A stretch of 64,000 nt of DNA from SIBU01 sp964430335 (GTDB taxonomy: Bacteria > Patescibacteriota > Minisyncoccia > Phycocordibacterales > SIBU01): NCBI GenBank assembly GCA_964430335.1, contig CAYSEN010000003.1:10052-74051 (forward strand), in the 5' to 3' direction. Positions 56,255-64,000 of the stretch are shown piece after piece. A program made the position numbers and the translations under genes. The notes under the pieces are model-generated. The model searched no databases, was not told the origin of the DNA, and saw only the letters and a list, made by a program, of their open reading frames with translations. Position 1 is the first letter of the stretch. Every line of letters starts with the position of its first letter.

Positions 56255-58156
56255 ATGGCCTCTATTGAGGAAATTCGTAATAATCGTATCCAAAAGTTGC
56301 AGGCTCTCACAGCTCAAGGTGTTAATTCCTACCCAATCACAACTAATCGCGATTACACTCTTGCTGAAGCTATTGAAGATTTCGACAAATTATCTAAAAA
56401 GAAATCAGTTGCTCTTTGTGGAAGAGTGATGTCGCTTAGACCCCAGGGTGGCCTAATTTTCTGTACACTAGATGACGGAACGGCTCGCTTCCAAGCGCTG
56501 GTTAAAAAAGATAATGTGGAAGAAACAGTCTTTGATTTGTTTTCTCAGACGGTTGATGTCGGTGACTTCGTTGAAGTCCATGGTACTTTTTTTGTGACAA
56601 AAAGAAATGAGAAGACTATCGAATTTAAGGAGTGGAGGATGTTGGCAAAAAGTTTGCGACCGCTTCCAGAAAAATGGCACGGGCTTCAAGATGTAGAGGA
56701 GCGTTTTCGCAGAAGATACCTAGACACTCTCATGTCCCCTGAAGTAAAAGACAGGTTTGTTTTGAGGTCTAATTTGGTGACTGAAATTCGAAATTTCTAT
56801 AATGACAATGGTTATATAGAAGTTGAAACACCTAGACTGCAAACACTTGCTGGAGGTGCTACTGCAAAGCCATTTATTACTCATCACAATGCCTTAGGTA
56901 TTGATTTTAATCTTACAATCGCTCAGGAACTCTATCTTAAAAAATTAGTCGTAGGTGGTTTCAACAAGGTTTACGAAATTGGTAGAAAATTCAGAAATGA
57001 AGGGATTGACGCAACACACAATCCTGAATTTACTATGCTTGAGTCGCAAGAAACTTATGCTGACGCAAAATCACAGAGAGAATTTACAGAGAAGTTATTT
57101 AAGCATTTAGTTAAAAAGCTTTTTAAAGGAGATAAAATAACTTACGCAGGAAATGAAATCGATTTCGGTCCAAAGTTTGCTGTAATAACTTTTTACGATT
57201 TGCTGAGACGTTACGCTCTTATCACAAACCCTGAATCTATTACGATCGATGATTTAGCTTTGAAAGCAAATCAGCTAGGTGTCGATGTTGCGCCGTCAGA
57301 CGCTCCGGAAAAAATAATGGATAATGTTTACAAAAAAGTTTGTAGACCAAAGCTTGTTCAACCAACATTTATTATTGATTATCCTGTAAGTTTCAACCCA
57401 TTTGCAAAAAGGAAGGAAGATACTCCAGAGCTGATCGATAGGTTTCAGTTGGTTGCCGGTGGAATCGAAATTGTAAACGCTTTTTCTGAATTAAATAATC
57501 CTGTCGATCAGGCTGAAAGATATCTAGATCAAGATTTAAAAAAGAAAAAAGGTGATGCTGAGATTTCACCATCAGACAAGGATTATCTCGAAGCTATGGA
57601 ATACGGAATGCCACCAAACGGTGGGATTGGAATTGGAATCGACCGAGTCGCCATGTTGTTCACTGATGCTAAAAATATCAAGGAGGTGATTTTATTTCCT
57701 ACTCTTAGACCTAAGGAAGAGGGTAATACTAAAAATAGTAGGAAGGTCGCCGTGGTGGTAGTAAATAAGTCACTCGGCCTTAAGGGTTGGGAGGAACTAA
57801 ATACCGTGGCTCATCTGAGTGCTTCATTCGGTGCTAGAAAAGGCAAACAGCTTTTCTATCAAGAGGAAATTGAGACAAAGGACGGTGCTTCTATTGCACT
57901 AAATATTCAGCACGCGATTTTAATTAAAGAGTCAAAATCAAATGAAGCAATTTTAAATTTGATTTCGAATTCAAGAGAAAAAGGCTTAGTTGTAACTGAA
58001 TTCACTAGAGAAATGCTAAGCACTACAGATGATAAAAAGGTGATTGCGATTACAAAAGAAAAGAACCAGAGGGATGTAGAATATTTAGGAGTTTTGGTTT
58101 TCGGAGACAAAAATACAGTTGATACTTTAACTTCAGATTTTTCTCTATTTAGCTAG
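56255..58156 (+). CDS. lysS: Lysine--tRNA ligase with C-terminal DUF2000/PTH2-like domain
   Basis: This 633-residue protein has a class II LysRS in residues ~1-495, with an OB-fold anticodon domain and motif 2 (FRNEGIDATHNPEFTMLE). Its motif 3 is PPNGGIGIGIDRVAMLF and it ends VILFPTLRPK. Then ~130 extra residues (KVAVVVVNKSLGLKGWEELN, NIQHAILIKES, LVFGDKNTVDTLTSDF) have the look of DUF2000, a relative of the PTH2 peptidyl-tRNA hydrolase fold. Bacterial LysRS is normally ~500 residues, so this is a fusion. It is co-transcribed with greA. Confidence 0.92.
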   Translation: MASIEEIRNNRIQKLQALTAQGVNSYPITTNRDYTLAEAIEDFDKLSKKKSVALCGRVMSLRPQGGLIFCTLDDGTARFQALVKKDNVEETVFDLFSQTVDVGDFVEVHGTFFVTKRNEKTIEFKEWRMLAKSLRPLPEKWHGLQDVEERFRRRYLDTLMSPEVKDRFVLRSNLVTEIRNFYNDNGYIEVETPRLQTLAGGATAKPFITHHNALGIDFNLTIAQELYLKKLVVGGFNKVYEIGRKFRNEGIDATHNPEFTMLESQETYADAKSQREFTEKLFKHLVKKLFKGDKITYAGNEIDFGPKFAVITFYDLLRRYALITNPESITIDDLALKANQLGVDVAPSDAPEKIMDNVYKKVCRPKLVQPTFIIDYPVSFNPFAKRKEDTPELIDRFQLVAGGIEIVNAFSELNNPVDQAERYLDQDLKKKKGDAEISPSDKDYLEAMEYGMPPNGGIGIGIDRVAMLFTDAKNIKEVILFPTLRPKEEGNTKNSRKVAVVVVNKSLGLKGWEELNTVAHLSASFGARKGKQLFYQEEIETKDGASIALNIQHAILIKESKSNEAILNLISNSREKGLVVTEFTREMLSTTDDKKVIAITKEKNQRDVEYLGVLVFGDKNTVDTLTSDFSLFS

Positions 58157-58167
58157 AATTTTTACAA

Positions 58168-58212
58168 AAGAAAAAACCCTTTAAGCCCTTGTGCTTAAAG
58201 GGTTTTTTCTTT
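58168..58212. terminator. Terminator after lysS
   Basis: AAAAAACCCTTTAAGC and GCTTAAAGGGTTTTTT form a 16-bp stem with a six-base loop and A/T flanks. Confidence 0.92.
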
Positions 58213-58231
58213 TTCTGTATTAATCAAAACT

Positions 58232-58297
58232 GTGGATAACAGTGATGTGTTGTGGGATGAAGTGTTATATAATTCTATGTAAGTGGGATTAAGTGGG
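58232..58297 (+). promoter_or_regulatory. MraZ-box array and promoter of the division cluster
   Basis: GTGGA, GTGAT, GTGGG and GTGTT start at 58232, 58242, 58252 and 58262, exactly ten bases apart. Two more GTGGG boxes start at 58283 and 58293, again ten apart. A TATAAT -10 box (58268-58273) lies between the two groups. MraZ is known to bind direct GTGG repeats with ten-base spacing upstream of its own gene. The array therefore fits autoregulation of the mraZ operon. Confidence 0.75.
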
Positions 58298-58308
58298 AAA
58301 TCGAAATT

Positions 58309-58437
58309 ATGAAAATAAAAGCGCGAATATATAAAGTGGTAATGAAGGGAAAAAGATATTCTCTTCCTTTATATTTTTGTGAAAATTTTTCAAAAAAAGA
58401 TTTAGTACTTGTCCGCACTAAAAGCAAAAATAAATAA
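58309..58437 (+). CDS. Small basic protein, 42 aa, upstream of mraZ
   Basis: The frame encodes MKIKARIYKVVMKGKRYSLP through to VLVRTKSKNK. It has Lys-rich beta-strand-like segments with some similarity in style to swapped-hairpin AbrB proteins, but is too short to place. It starts 12 bases after the last MraZ box and ends 11 bases before mraZ, so it would be the first gene of the cluster. It could be a leader peptide or a real small protein. Confidence 0.5.
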   Translation: MKIKARIYKVVMKGKRYSLPLYFCENFSKKDLVLVRTKSKNK

Positions 58438-58448
58438 AATTTCCAATT

Positions 58449-58883
58449 ATGTTAATCGGTGAATACACGCATGCAATAGATGACAAAAACCGACTTTCAC
58501 TACCGGTTAAATTTCGACAGGAAATGGGGAAGAAATTGGTAATCACCCCCGGATTAGATAATTGTTTGTTTTTGTTTACCACTGCAGAGTGGAAAAAGAT
58601 CTCTGAAAAGTTATCACAATCTTCAATGCTTCAAGCAGATAATCGAGGTTTCAATCGATTTATGTTTGGTGGCGCTGTAGAGGCAGAAGTAGATTCAATC
58701 GGTCGAATCTTGGTTCCAGATTTTTTGCGAGAGAGAGCTAATCTCAAAAGCAAAGTAGCGATAATCGGTGTACAGAGTCGTGTAGAAATTTGGAACGAGG
58801 GTTCATGGATTGAATACAAGAAGGTGGTTGAGAAGCAGGCCGATACTTTAGCAGAAAAGCTTGGTCAGATTGGGGTACTTTAA
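58449..58883 (+). CDS. mraZ: Transcriptional regulator MraZ
   Basis: This 144-residue protein has two AbrB-like MraZ domains: MLIGEYTHAIDDKNRLSLPV at the start, and GGAVEAEVDSIGRILVPDFL in the second half. It binds DNA as an oligomer and controls the division and cell wall cluster. Matching binding boxes lie upstream. rsmH starts four bases after its stop. Confidence 0.95.
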   Translation: MLIGEYTHAIDDKNRLSLPVKFRQEMGKKLVITPGLDNCLFLFTTAEWKKISEKLSQSSMLQADNRGFNRFMFGGAVEAEVDSIGRILVPDFLRERANLKSKVAIIGVQSRVEIWNEGSWIEYKKVVEKQADTLAEKLGQIGVL

Positions 58884-58887
58884 TTAT

Positions 58888-59781
58888 ATGGCCCACGTAA
58901 GCGTTCTTTTACAAGAAATAATAGAAGGACTTAACATCCAGAAATCGGATGTATATTTTGACGGAACAATAAACGGTGGCGGACACAGTGAAGCCGTTGC
59001 AAAGCTTCTCGGCAAGGAAGGAATGATTGTCGGAACGGATTTGGATGCAAACGCTCTAGCAAAGGCACGGGTCAGGCTTGAAGGTGTAGAACCAAAAGTT
59101 GTATTGATTCAATCAAGCTTTAGAAATTTGGACAAAGTTCTTGATGTTTCAGGAGCTGGCCGTGTAGATAAGATACTTCTTGATCTGGGCTTAAGTTCGA
59201 ATCAATTTGATGAATCTAATCGAGGATTTACTTTCCAAAAAGATGAGCCGTTGCTTATGACATTTAATAACAACCCCGGCGAAGATGATTTGACGGCCTG
59301 GAAAATAGTAAACAACTGGGATGAAGGAAACATCGCGCAAATAATTGAAAGTTACGGAGAAGAAAGATTTGCAAAAAGAATCGCCAGAGCCATTGTTGAG
59401 ACGAGAGCGATGGGGGAAATAAGAACCACAAATCAGCTTGTCGAAATAATCAAAAATTGTCTTCCAAAGATTGTCCTTCATAAAAAAATTCATCCGGCAA
59501 CGAAAACATTTCAAGCGCTGAGAATAACAGTCAACGACGAATTAGGATCACTTAAAGAGGCATTAGAAAAGGGAATGGAAAAATTGAGTAGCGGTGGAAG
59601 GTTTGCAATCATTTCGTTCCACAGCCTGGAGGACAGAATTGTAAAAGTTTACTTTAAAAAAATGGCCGAGGAAGGAAGAGGAAAAATACTGACTAAAAGG
59701 CCAATTGTTGCGACAGACGATGAGATAAGTTCAAACCCAAGGTCACGAAGCGCAAAATTAAGAATAATAGAAAAAATATAA
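58888..59781 (+). CDS. rsmH: 16S rRNA (cytosine-1402-N4)-methyltransferase
   Basis: This 297-residue SAM-dependent enzyme begins MAHVSVLLQEIIEGL. It has the family motif FDGTINGGGHSEAVAKLLG, VDKILLDLGLSSNQFDE, the RGFTF motif and the FAIISFHSLEDRIVK segment. The length is standard. It follows mraZ as in most bacteria. Confidence 0.96.
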   Translation: MAHVSVLLQEIIEGLNIQKSDVYFDGTINGGGHSEAVAKLLGKEGMIVGTDLDANALAKARVRLEGVEPKVVLIQSSFRNLDKVLDVSGAGRVDKILLDLGLSSNQFDESNRGFTFQKDEPLLMTFNNNPGEDDLTAWKIVNNWDEGNIAQIIESYGEERFAKRIARAIVETRAMGEIRTTNQLVEIIKNCLPKIVLHKKIHPATKTFQALRITVNDELGSLKEALEKGMEKLSSGGRFAIISFHSLEDRIVKVYFKKMAEEGRGKILTKRPIVATDDEISSNPRSRSAKLRIIEKI

Positions 59782-59783
59782 AT

Positions 59784-60104
59784 ATGGTTGAAAGAGTAAA
59801 AAACGAAATAAAAAGTAAGAAAAACATCTTCTGGATGCTTGTGTTCAGCATATTTATATTTGCAGGTGCTTACGTCTCTTTGGTCAGCCACACAATTTAC
59901 AATGTAGTGCTAAGACAAAGAACAGAGAAAAATATTCTTGCTCTTCAAAGTGATATTGTAAAAGTGGAATCTCAATATTTTGATACGAAGGCCAAGGTCA
60001 CTGTAGATTTGGCGAAAACAAAGGGTTTTACAAATATTTCAAGTTCAGTCTTCATTTCTAAAAAGCCAGCTGGTAAGGTGTTGACTTTGAACAATGAAAT
60101 CTAA
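59784..60104 (+). CDS. ftsL: FtsL-like division protein
   Basis: This 106-residue bitopic protein has a basic N-terminus, one membrane helix at ~14-36 (IFWMLVFSIFIFAGAYVSLV) and a following coiled-coil stretch. Size, topology and position between rsmH and ftsI indicate FtsL, although sequence conservation is low. It overlaps ftsI by 11 bases. Confidence 0.75.
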   Translation: MVERVKNEIKSKKNIFWMLVFSIFIFAGAYVSLVSHTIYNVVLRQRTEKNILALQSDIVKVESQYFDTKAKVTVDLAKTKGFTNISSSVFISKKPAGKVLTLNNEI

Positions 60105-61809
60105 ACCTAATCCTCGAATAAGGTTTATTTCCGGCGTCATAATATTTGTCGCACTTATTCTTATTGCTAAGTTGTACTCCTTACAAATAATAAACGGAGA
60201 TGCATTTAGAATTAAGGCTGAACGACAATATTTAAAACCAAACGAAAATGTATACAACCGTGGCTCAATCTTCTTTCAAAACAAGGATGGTGATACTGTC
60301 GGGGCAGCGGTATTAAAGACTGGTTTTATTATCGGCATAAACCCAAAGGCTCTTCTCAACTCGGAGGACGCATACGACAAGTTGAGCAAGATCATCTCGA
60401 TTGAAAAGGATGTTTTTATGACTCATGCTAATAAAAAGGATAGCTTGTATGTTGTTATTGCCAAAAAAGTGAAGGAAGAAGACGGCAAGAAAATTGACGC
60501 TCTGAAGATTCCTGGTGTTTTGGTGTACAAGGATCGTTTCCGATCCTACCCGCTTGGCAAAACGGCGTCTAACGTACTCGGCCTAGTCGGTTATAAGGGT
60601 AATACTCTTGCTGGTAGGTATGGACTTGAAAGTTACTACGACGACACTCTCTCTAGAGATTCGAACAGTCTGTATTCAAATATCTTTGCCGAGATTTTTT
60701 CTAATATCAAAAAAACCGTCGACTCAAATTCAAAATTCGATGGAGACATTGTAACTACTATTGAGCCTACGGTGCAGAATTTTTTAGAAAAAAAACTTGT
60801 TGAAATTGGGGATAAGTGGCATTCAAAAGCATCGGGTGCGATTATCATGGATCCAAAAACCGGTGAGATATATGCGATGGCCAATTATCCAACATTTGAT
60901 CCCAACTCCTTGCAAAACGAAAAGGATCCTGCAGTCTTTTCAAATCCAATCGTTGAGCATGTCTATGAAATGGGTTCTATCATTAAGCCGTTGACGATGG
61001 CCGCCGGAATCGATTCTGGCACGGTTACACCAGATACAACATACGACGACAAAGGTTTTCTTGTACTAAACGGTTCGAAGATTTCTAACTTCGATGGAAA
61101 GGGTAGAGGTGTGGTCAATATGCAAACGGTTTTGAACGACTCACTAAACACGGGCGTATCTTTTGTGGTCGGTAAAATGGGTAATCAGCTTTTCACTGAT
61201 TATTTCAAGAAGTTTGGTTTAGGTGAAGAGACAGGCATTGATATGCCAAACGAGGCTCCTGGCTTAATCGACAACCTAAACTCCCCAAGAGAAATTGAGC
61301 ATGCAACAGCTTCGTTCGGTCAAGGGATTGCTATGAGTCCAATCATTACTGTAAGGGCACTATCAGCTCTAGCTAACGGTGGTTATTTAGTCACTCCACA
61401 CCTAGTGAAGAAAATTGATTACACTACGGGCCTAAGTAAAAATTTATCATACGAAAAGGGTACTCAGGTGATAAAACCTGAGACCTCCCAAACAATTTCT
61501 AAGATGCTTGTTACGGTCGTCGACAAAGCGCTTTTGGGAGGTTCAGTTAAAATGCCGAATTATAGTATAGGTGCTAAAACCGGTACTGCTCAGATTGCAA
61601 AAGAAGGAGGGGGAGGCTATTATGCCGACAGATATTTGCACTCATTCTTTGGCTATTTCCCAGCATCTAACCCTAAATTTATAGTTTTTTTCTATACTCT
61701 TGAGCCAAAGGGCGTAGGTGGAGATTTCGCATCTCACACGCTGACAATGCCATTTATCGACACAACAAAATTCCTAATAAATTATTACAAGATTCCACCT
61801 GACAGATAA
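60094..61809 (+). CDS. ftsI: Penicillin-binding protein, FtsI/PBP2 type
   Basis: This 571-residue septal transpeptidase has an N-terminal membrane helix at ~10-30, a dimerisation domain (YNRGSIFFQNKDGD) and a transpeptidase domain from ~250. The active site is complete: S295-x-x-K298 in EMGSIIKPLT, S350-x-N352 in NDSLNTG, and K495-T-G in GAKTGTAQ. There is no PASTA domain. murF starts one base after its stop. Confidence 0.93.
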   Translation: MKSKPNPRIRFISGVIIFVALILIAKLYSLQIINGDAFRIKAERQYLKPNENVYNRGSIFFQNKDGDTVGAAVLKTGFIIGINPKALLNSEDAYDKLSKIISIEKDVFMTHANKKDSLYVVIAKKVKEEDGKKIDALKIPGVLVYKDRFRSYPLGKTASNVLGLVGYKGNTLAGRYGLESYYDDTLSRDSNSLYSNIFAEIFSNIKKTVDSNSKFDGDIVTTIEPTVQNFLEKKLVEIGDKWHSKASGAIIMDPKTGEIYAMANYPTFDPNSLQNEKDPAVFSNPIVEHVYEMGSIIKPLTMAAGIDSGTVTPDTTYDDKGFLVLNGSKISNFDGKGRGVVNMQTVLNDSLNTGVSFVVGKMGNQLFTDYFKKFGLGEETGIDMPNEAPGLIDNLNSPREIEHATASFGQGIAMSPIITVRALSALANGGYLVTPHLVKKIDYTTGLSKNLSYEKGTQVIKPETSQTISKMLVTVVDKALLGGSVKMPNYSIGAKTGTAQIAKEGGGGYYADRYLHSFFGYFPASNPKFIVFFYTLEPKGVGGDFASHTLTMPFIDTTKFLINYYKIPPDR

Positions 61810-61810
61810 A

Positions 61811-63130
61811 ATGAAAAGCTTTTTTAAGAAAATTATCGTAGCCATTCTGACTTGGGAGGCCAAGACAGCTATTAGAATTTACAAGCCAAGAATTATAGCG
61901 ATTACAGGTACTGTAGGGAAAACATCGACCAAGGATGCACTTTTTGTTGTTGTAAATTCTCAGTTTGACACATGGAAGAGTCAAAAAAGTTTTAACAGTG
62001 AGATCGGTGTGCCACTAACAATTTTAAATTTGCAAAATGGTTGGAGTAACCCTTTTTTATGGCTCGCCAATATATTCAAGGGTCTCGTGTATTGTTTGCC
62101 TAAGTCACTTGTACCATTTGTGAAATTTCCGCAGTGGCTTGTGCTCGAAGTTGGCGCTGACCATCCGCACGACATTGAAAACTTAACGAAATGGCTTAAG
62201 CCTGAAGCCGTGGTTTTAACTAGATTAAGTGATGTTCCTGTTCATGTTGAATTCTTTGATTCGATTGAGCAGTTGTTCAAGGAGAAAGCTTTTTTAGTGA
62301 GGTCACTTAAGGATGGCGGACGTCTGTTTTTAAATGCCGATGATAAAGATGTGATGGAAATGAAAGATGAAAGAAGAGGTTGTCATGTTGTTACATACGG
62401 AATTGTGGAGCCTGCTGATTTTCAGGCCTCAAACATCGAGATTGCATACGATGAGTCGGATACAGGTAGTGTTCCAGTAGGAATGACATTTAAGGTTAAT
62501 CACTCAGGGAGCAGTGTTCCAATTAAACTGAATGGAATTTTTGGAAGACAGCATGTTTATCCGGTGCTTGCAGGTTTCGCGTTCGGTGAAAGCCTAGGAA
62601 TTAACCTAGTAAAAATTATCGAAAGTTTTTCAAATTACAAAGGGCCATTAGGAAGAATGAATATTATTGAAGGTGTAAAAGATACCACGATTATTGATGA
62701 TACCTACAACTCTTCACCTGTGGCGGTGAGTGAAGCTCTAAAAACTCTAAAAGACATAAAAACGGATGGCAGAAAAGTTGCTGTCCTTGGAGATATGCTG
62801 GAATTAGGAAAGTATTCAGTTCAGGCGCACAAAAAAGCTGGCAAAGAGGTGGCCGGCGTAGCGGATATTTTAGTGACAGTTGGTTTGCGTGCTCGAGATA
62901 TTGCTATGGGTGCTCTAGACAATGAAATGGACGAGAACAATATTTTTCAATTTGATGATTCGATTGAATCTGGAAAATTTGTAGAGAGCATAATAAAAGA
63001 AGGCGATGTGATTTTGGTAAAAGGATCACAAGGAATTCGAGCTGAAAAAATTGTTGAGGAAATTATGCTTCATCCAGAACAAAAGGAGAGTTTGTTAGTA
63101 AGACAGGAAGAAGCGTGGCAGAATCGCTAA
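61811..63130 (+). CDS. murF: UDP-N-acetylmuramoyl-tripeptide--D-Ala-D-Ala ligase
   Basis: This 439-residue Mur ligase adds the D-Ala-D-Ala made by Ddl to the peptidoglycan precursor. It has P-loop IAITGTVGKTSTKDAL, the central domain with VLEVGADHPHDIENL and LTRLSDVPVHVEFF, and the C-terminal IIDDTYNSSPVAVSEALKTL and VAVLGDMLELGKYS that distinguish MurF. The N-terminal uridine-binding domain is reduced. It ends the division and wall cluster here; mraY, murD and ftsW do not follow in the window. Confidence 0.9.
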   Translation: MKSFFKKIIVAILTWEAKTAIRIYKPRIIAITGTVGKTSTKDALFVVVNSQFDTWKSQKSFNSEIGVPLTILNLQNGWSNPFLWLANIFKGLVYCLPKSLVPFVKFPQWLVLEVGADHPHDIENLTKWLKPEAVVLTRLSDVPVHVEFFDSIEQLFKEKAFLVRSLKDGGRLFLNADDKDVMEMKDERRGCHVVTYGIVEPADFQASNIEIAYDESDTGSVPVGMTFKVNHSGSSVPIKLNGIFGRQHVYPVLAGFAFGESLGINLVKIIESFSNYKGPLGRMNIIEGVKDTTIIDDTYNSSPVAVSEALKTLKDIKTDGRKVAVLGDMLELGKYSVQAHKKAGKEVAGVADILVTVGLRARDIAMGALDNEMDENNIFQFDDSIESGKFVESIIKEGDVILVKGSQGIRAEKIVEEIMLHPEQKESLLVRQEEAWQNR

Positions 63131-63174
63131 TTTGCTTTTTTACGATTCATAATTCATAATTCGGTGAAAATCAT

Positions 63175-63246
63175 GGCCCTATCGTCTAACGGTTAGGACG
63201 GAGGCTTCTCAAGCCTTAAATCCGGGTTCGATTCCCGGTAGGGTCA
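63175..63246 (+). tRNA. tRNA-Glu (anticodon CTC)
   Basis: This 72-nt tRNA has acceptor strands GGCCCTA and TAGGGTC. The anticodon stem GAGGC/GCCTT has loop TTCTCAA, giving anticodon CTC. The T-arm is CCGGG-TTCGATT-CCCGG. The discriminator appears to be A, whereas bacterial tRNA-Glu often has G. Confidence 0.93.
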
Positions 63247-63460
63247 CAAAGCGTTAAGAAAAAGTGAACTGCTTCACTTTTTTAGCTTTGTGAAGCCGGA
63301 CTATGTCGCTTTGCGACTAGGAGGCGGGGTCGCGAGTACTTAGACTTTTGTTGGCCTTTGCAACAAAAGACTTAGTAACTTGTGACACAAGCTAAAATCT
63401 GTTTGCAATTTTGCGACGGCAAAAGTTTAGTCGAGGGAGATATCCCGGTAGGGTTACATA
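63247..63460 (+). repeat. Inverted and direct copies of the tRNA-Glu 3' end
   Basis: Directly downstream, a hairpin (AAAAAGTGAA/TTCACTTTTTT) leads to GCTTTGTGA (63285-63293), the complement of the tRNA 3' end plus spacer. Further hairpins follow (GTCGCTTTGCGAC, CTTTTGTT/AACAAAAG). TATCCCGGTAGGGTTACA (63441-63458) is then a direct copy of the tRNA 3' end with two mismatches. No gene was seen. Confidence 0.8.
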
Positions 63461-63480
63461 TGTTTTGGTATACTTAAGAC

Positions 63481-63984
63481 ATGAAAAACTACACACTTCT
63501 TTTAATGGTTTCAGGTGAAGTTAAGGATAAAATTGAATCTTTGAGACAGGAACGTTTAGGGACAAAACTTGTTGATGACCTTCCACCTCATTTCACAATC
63601 AGAGGTAGGTTTGTATTAAAAGATGGAATTTTGGAGGAAAAGTTGGTTGACGCTGTGGGTCAAATTAATATTAATATGGCTACAATTTCCACAGAAAAAA
63701 TTGAAAGAATTGGTAATGCAAATGTTATTTGTCTGGCAAATAATGAAGTTTTGGACACACATATGAGAGTGCTCACACAGTTGGAGAAAATAACTAAATC
63801 AATTAGACCAGAACGTGAAAAGGAGAATTTTCGAGCTCATGTCACTCTCTTTAGAAGTGAAGAACCTTTTATGGATTTCACCCTGCCCCCTAAGATTAAT
63901 TTTGGTCAGCTTTGCTTATTTGAAATCGATCCATCCATAGAGAAAAAGTGGGTAAAGAGAATTTTCTGTCGAGATTTAGCCTAG
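63481..63984 (+). CDS. 2H phosphoesterase (LigT/2'-5' RNA ligase-like)
   Basis: This 167-residue protein has two HxT motifs, PPHFTIRGRF (~35-44) and RAHVTLFRS (~120-128), which form the active site of the 2H superfamily. Members act on 2',3'-cyclic phosphates or 2'-5' linkages in RNA. The TATACT box at 63469-63474 is six bases from the ATG, so the transcript should be leaderless. The gene seems complete. Confidence 0.82.
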   Translation: MKNYTLLLMVSGEVKDKIESLRQERLGTKLVDDLPPHFTIRGRFVLKDGILEEKLVDAVGQININMATISTEKIERIGNANVICLANNEVLDTHMRVLTQLEKITKSIRPEREKENFRAHVTLFRSEEPFMDFTLPPKINFGQLCLFEIDPSIEKKWVKRIFCRDLA

Positions 63985-64000
63985 TCGAGGAAATCTCAAT

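Noticed and set aside
1..64000. Alternative genetic code with TGA as glycine or tryptophan
   Set aside because: TGA ends several genes cleanly (for example the NUDIX gene at 12437 and the DAHP synthase), and no core protein needs TGA to be read through.

Overview
The window looks like part of the chromosome of a Patescibacteria (CPR) bacterium, most likely of the Parcubacteria group. The core genes are AT-rich and use the standard bacterial code, with TGA acting as a stop. The core proteins are lean: UvrC ends before its HhH domains and MetK is short. There are also several types of protein I associate with this group: DUF5671-like membrane proteins, a sigma-70-region-4 plus HARE-HTH protein, and a giant Ser/Thr-rich surface protein ending in a peptidoglycan-binding domain. 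There is no rRNA, CRISPR array, transposase or integrase. Two runs of 100 N (21537-21636 and 25423-25522) are assembly gaps.

Layout. Positions 1-10.5 kb hold miaA (partial), tRNA-Leu, parB, relA/spoT, topA, dprA, serS, an ftsQ-like gene and a KH-domain gene. Positions 11-19 kb hold trmD, a HAD phosphatase with a NUDIX hydrolase, a large structured non-coding RNA, a SAM riboswitch with metK, a cupredoxin-like gene, an orphan DAHP synthase behind an apparent attenuator, glutamate dehydrogenase and a glutaredoxin. Positions 19-35.7 kb hold a HAD-IIB phosphatase, an FAD-linked oxidase, a LOG-family protein, FKBP, tgt, the uvrB, uvrA and uvrC repair genes and the giant surface protein. Positions 35.8-44.5 kb hold ddl, two tRNA-Ala genes, an ABC exporter, an FNR-like reductase, a DedA protein, two glycosyltransferases and a flavodoxin-fold quinone reductase. 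Positions 44.5-51.4 kb are an insertion hotspot around ychF, with two paralogous secreted proteins, three NUDIX genes, a structured small RNA, a DUF5671 protein and a secreted protein. Positions 51.5-64 kb hold leuS, the sigma-like regulator, greA-lysS, the division and wall cluster mraZ-rsmH-ftsL-ftsI-murF, tRNA-Glu and a 2H phosphoesterase.

Two patterns run through the window. First, short single-gene or single-RNA units with visibly higher GC sit between AT-rich core genes. Most carry their own promoter and a hairpin terminator at or over the stop codon, much like phage morons. Second, the ends of conserved genes are copied into their flanks. All four tRNA genes are followed by inverted and/or direct copies of their own 3' ends. 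uvrA has a near-perfect second copy of its first 37 bases. ychF has fragments of its own 5' end upstream and of its 3' end downstream, each next to an accessory gene. Together these suggest repeated gene acquisition or template switching at gene ends.

The strongest candidates for new biology are the ~470-nt multi-stem RNA at 12965-13433, the leucyl-tRNA synthetase carrying an inserted HAM1/RdgB-like NTP pyrophosphatase domain, the lysyl-tRNA synthetase with a C-terminal DUF2000/PTH2-like domain, the mirrored tRNA ends, and two tiny leaderless micropeptide units with matching architecture. Many genes have a -10 box only 6-9 nt before the start codon, so leaderless translation is probably common here.
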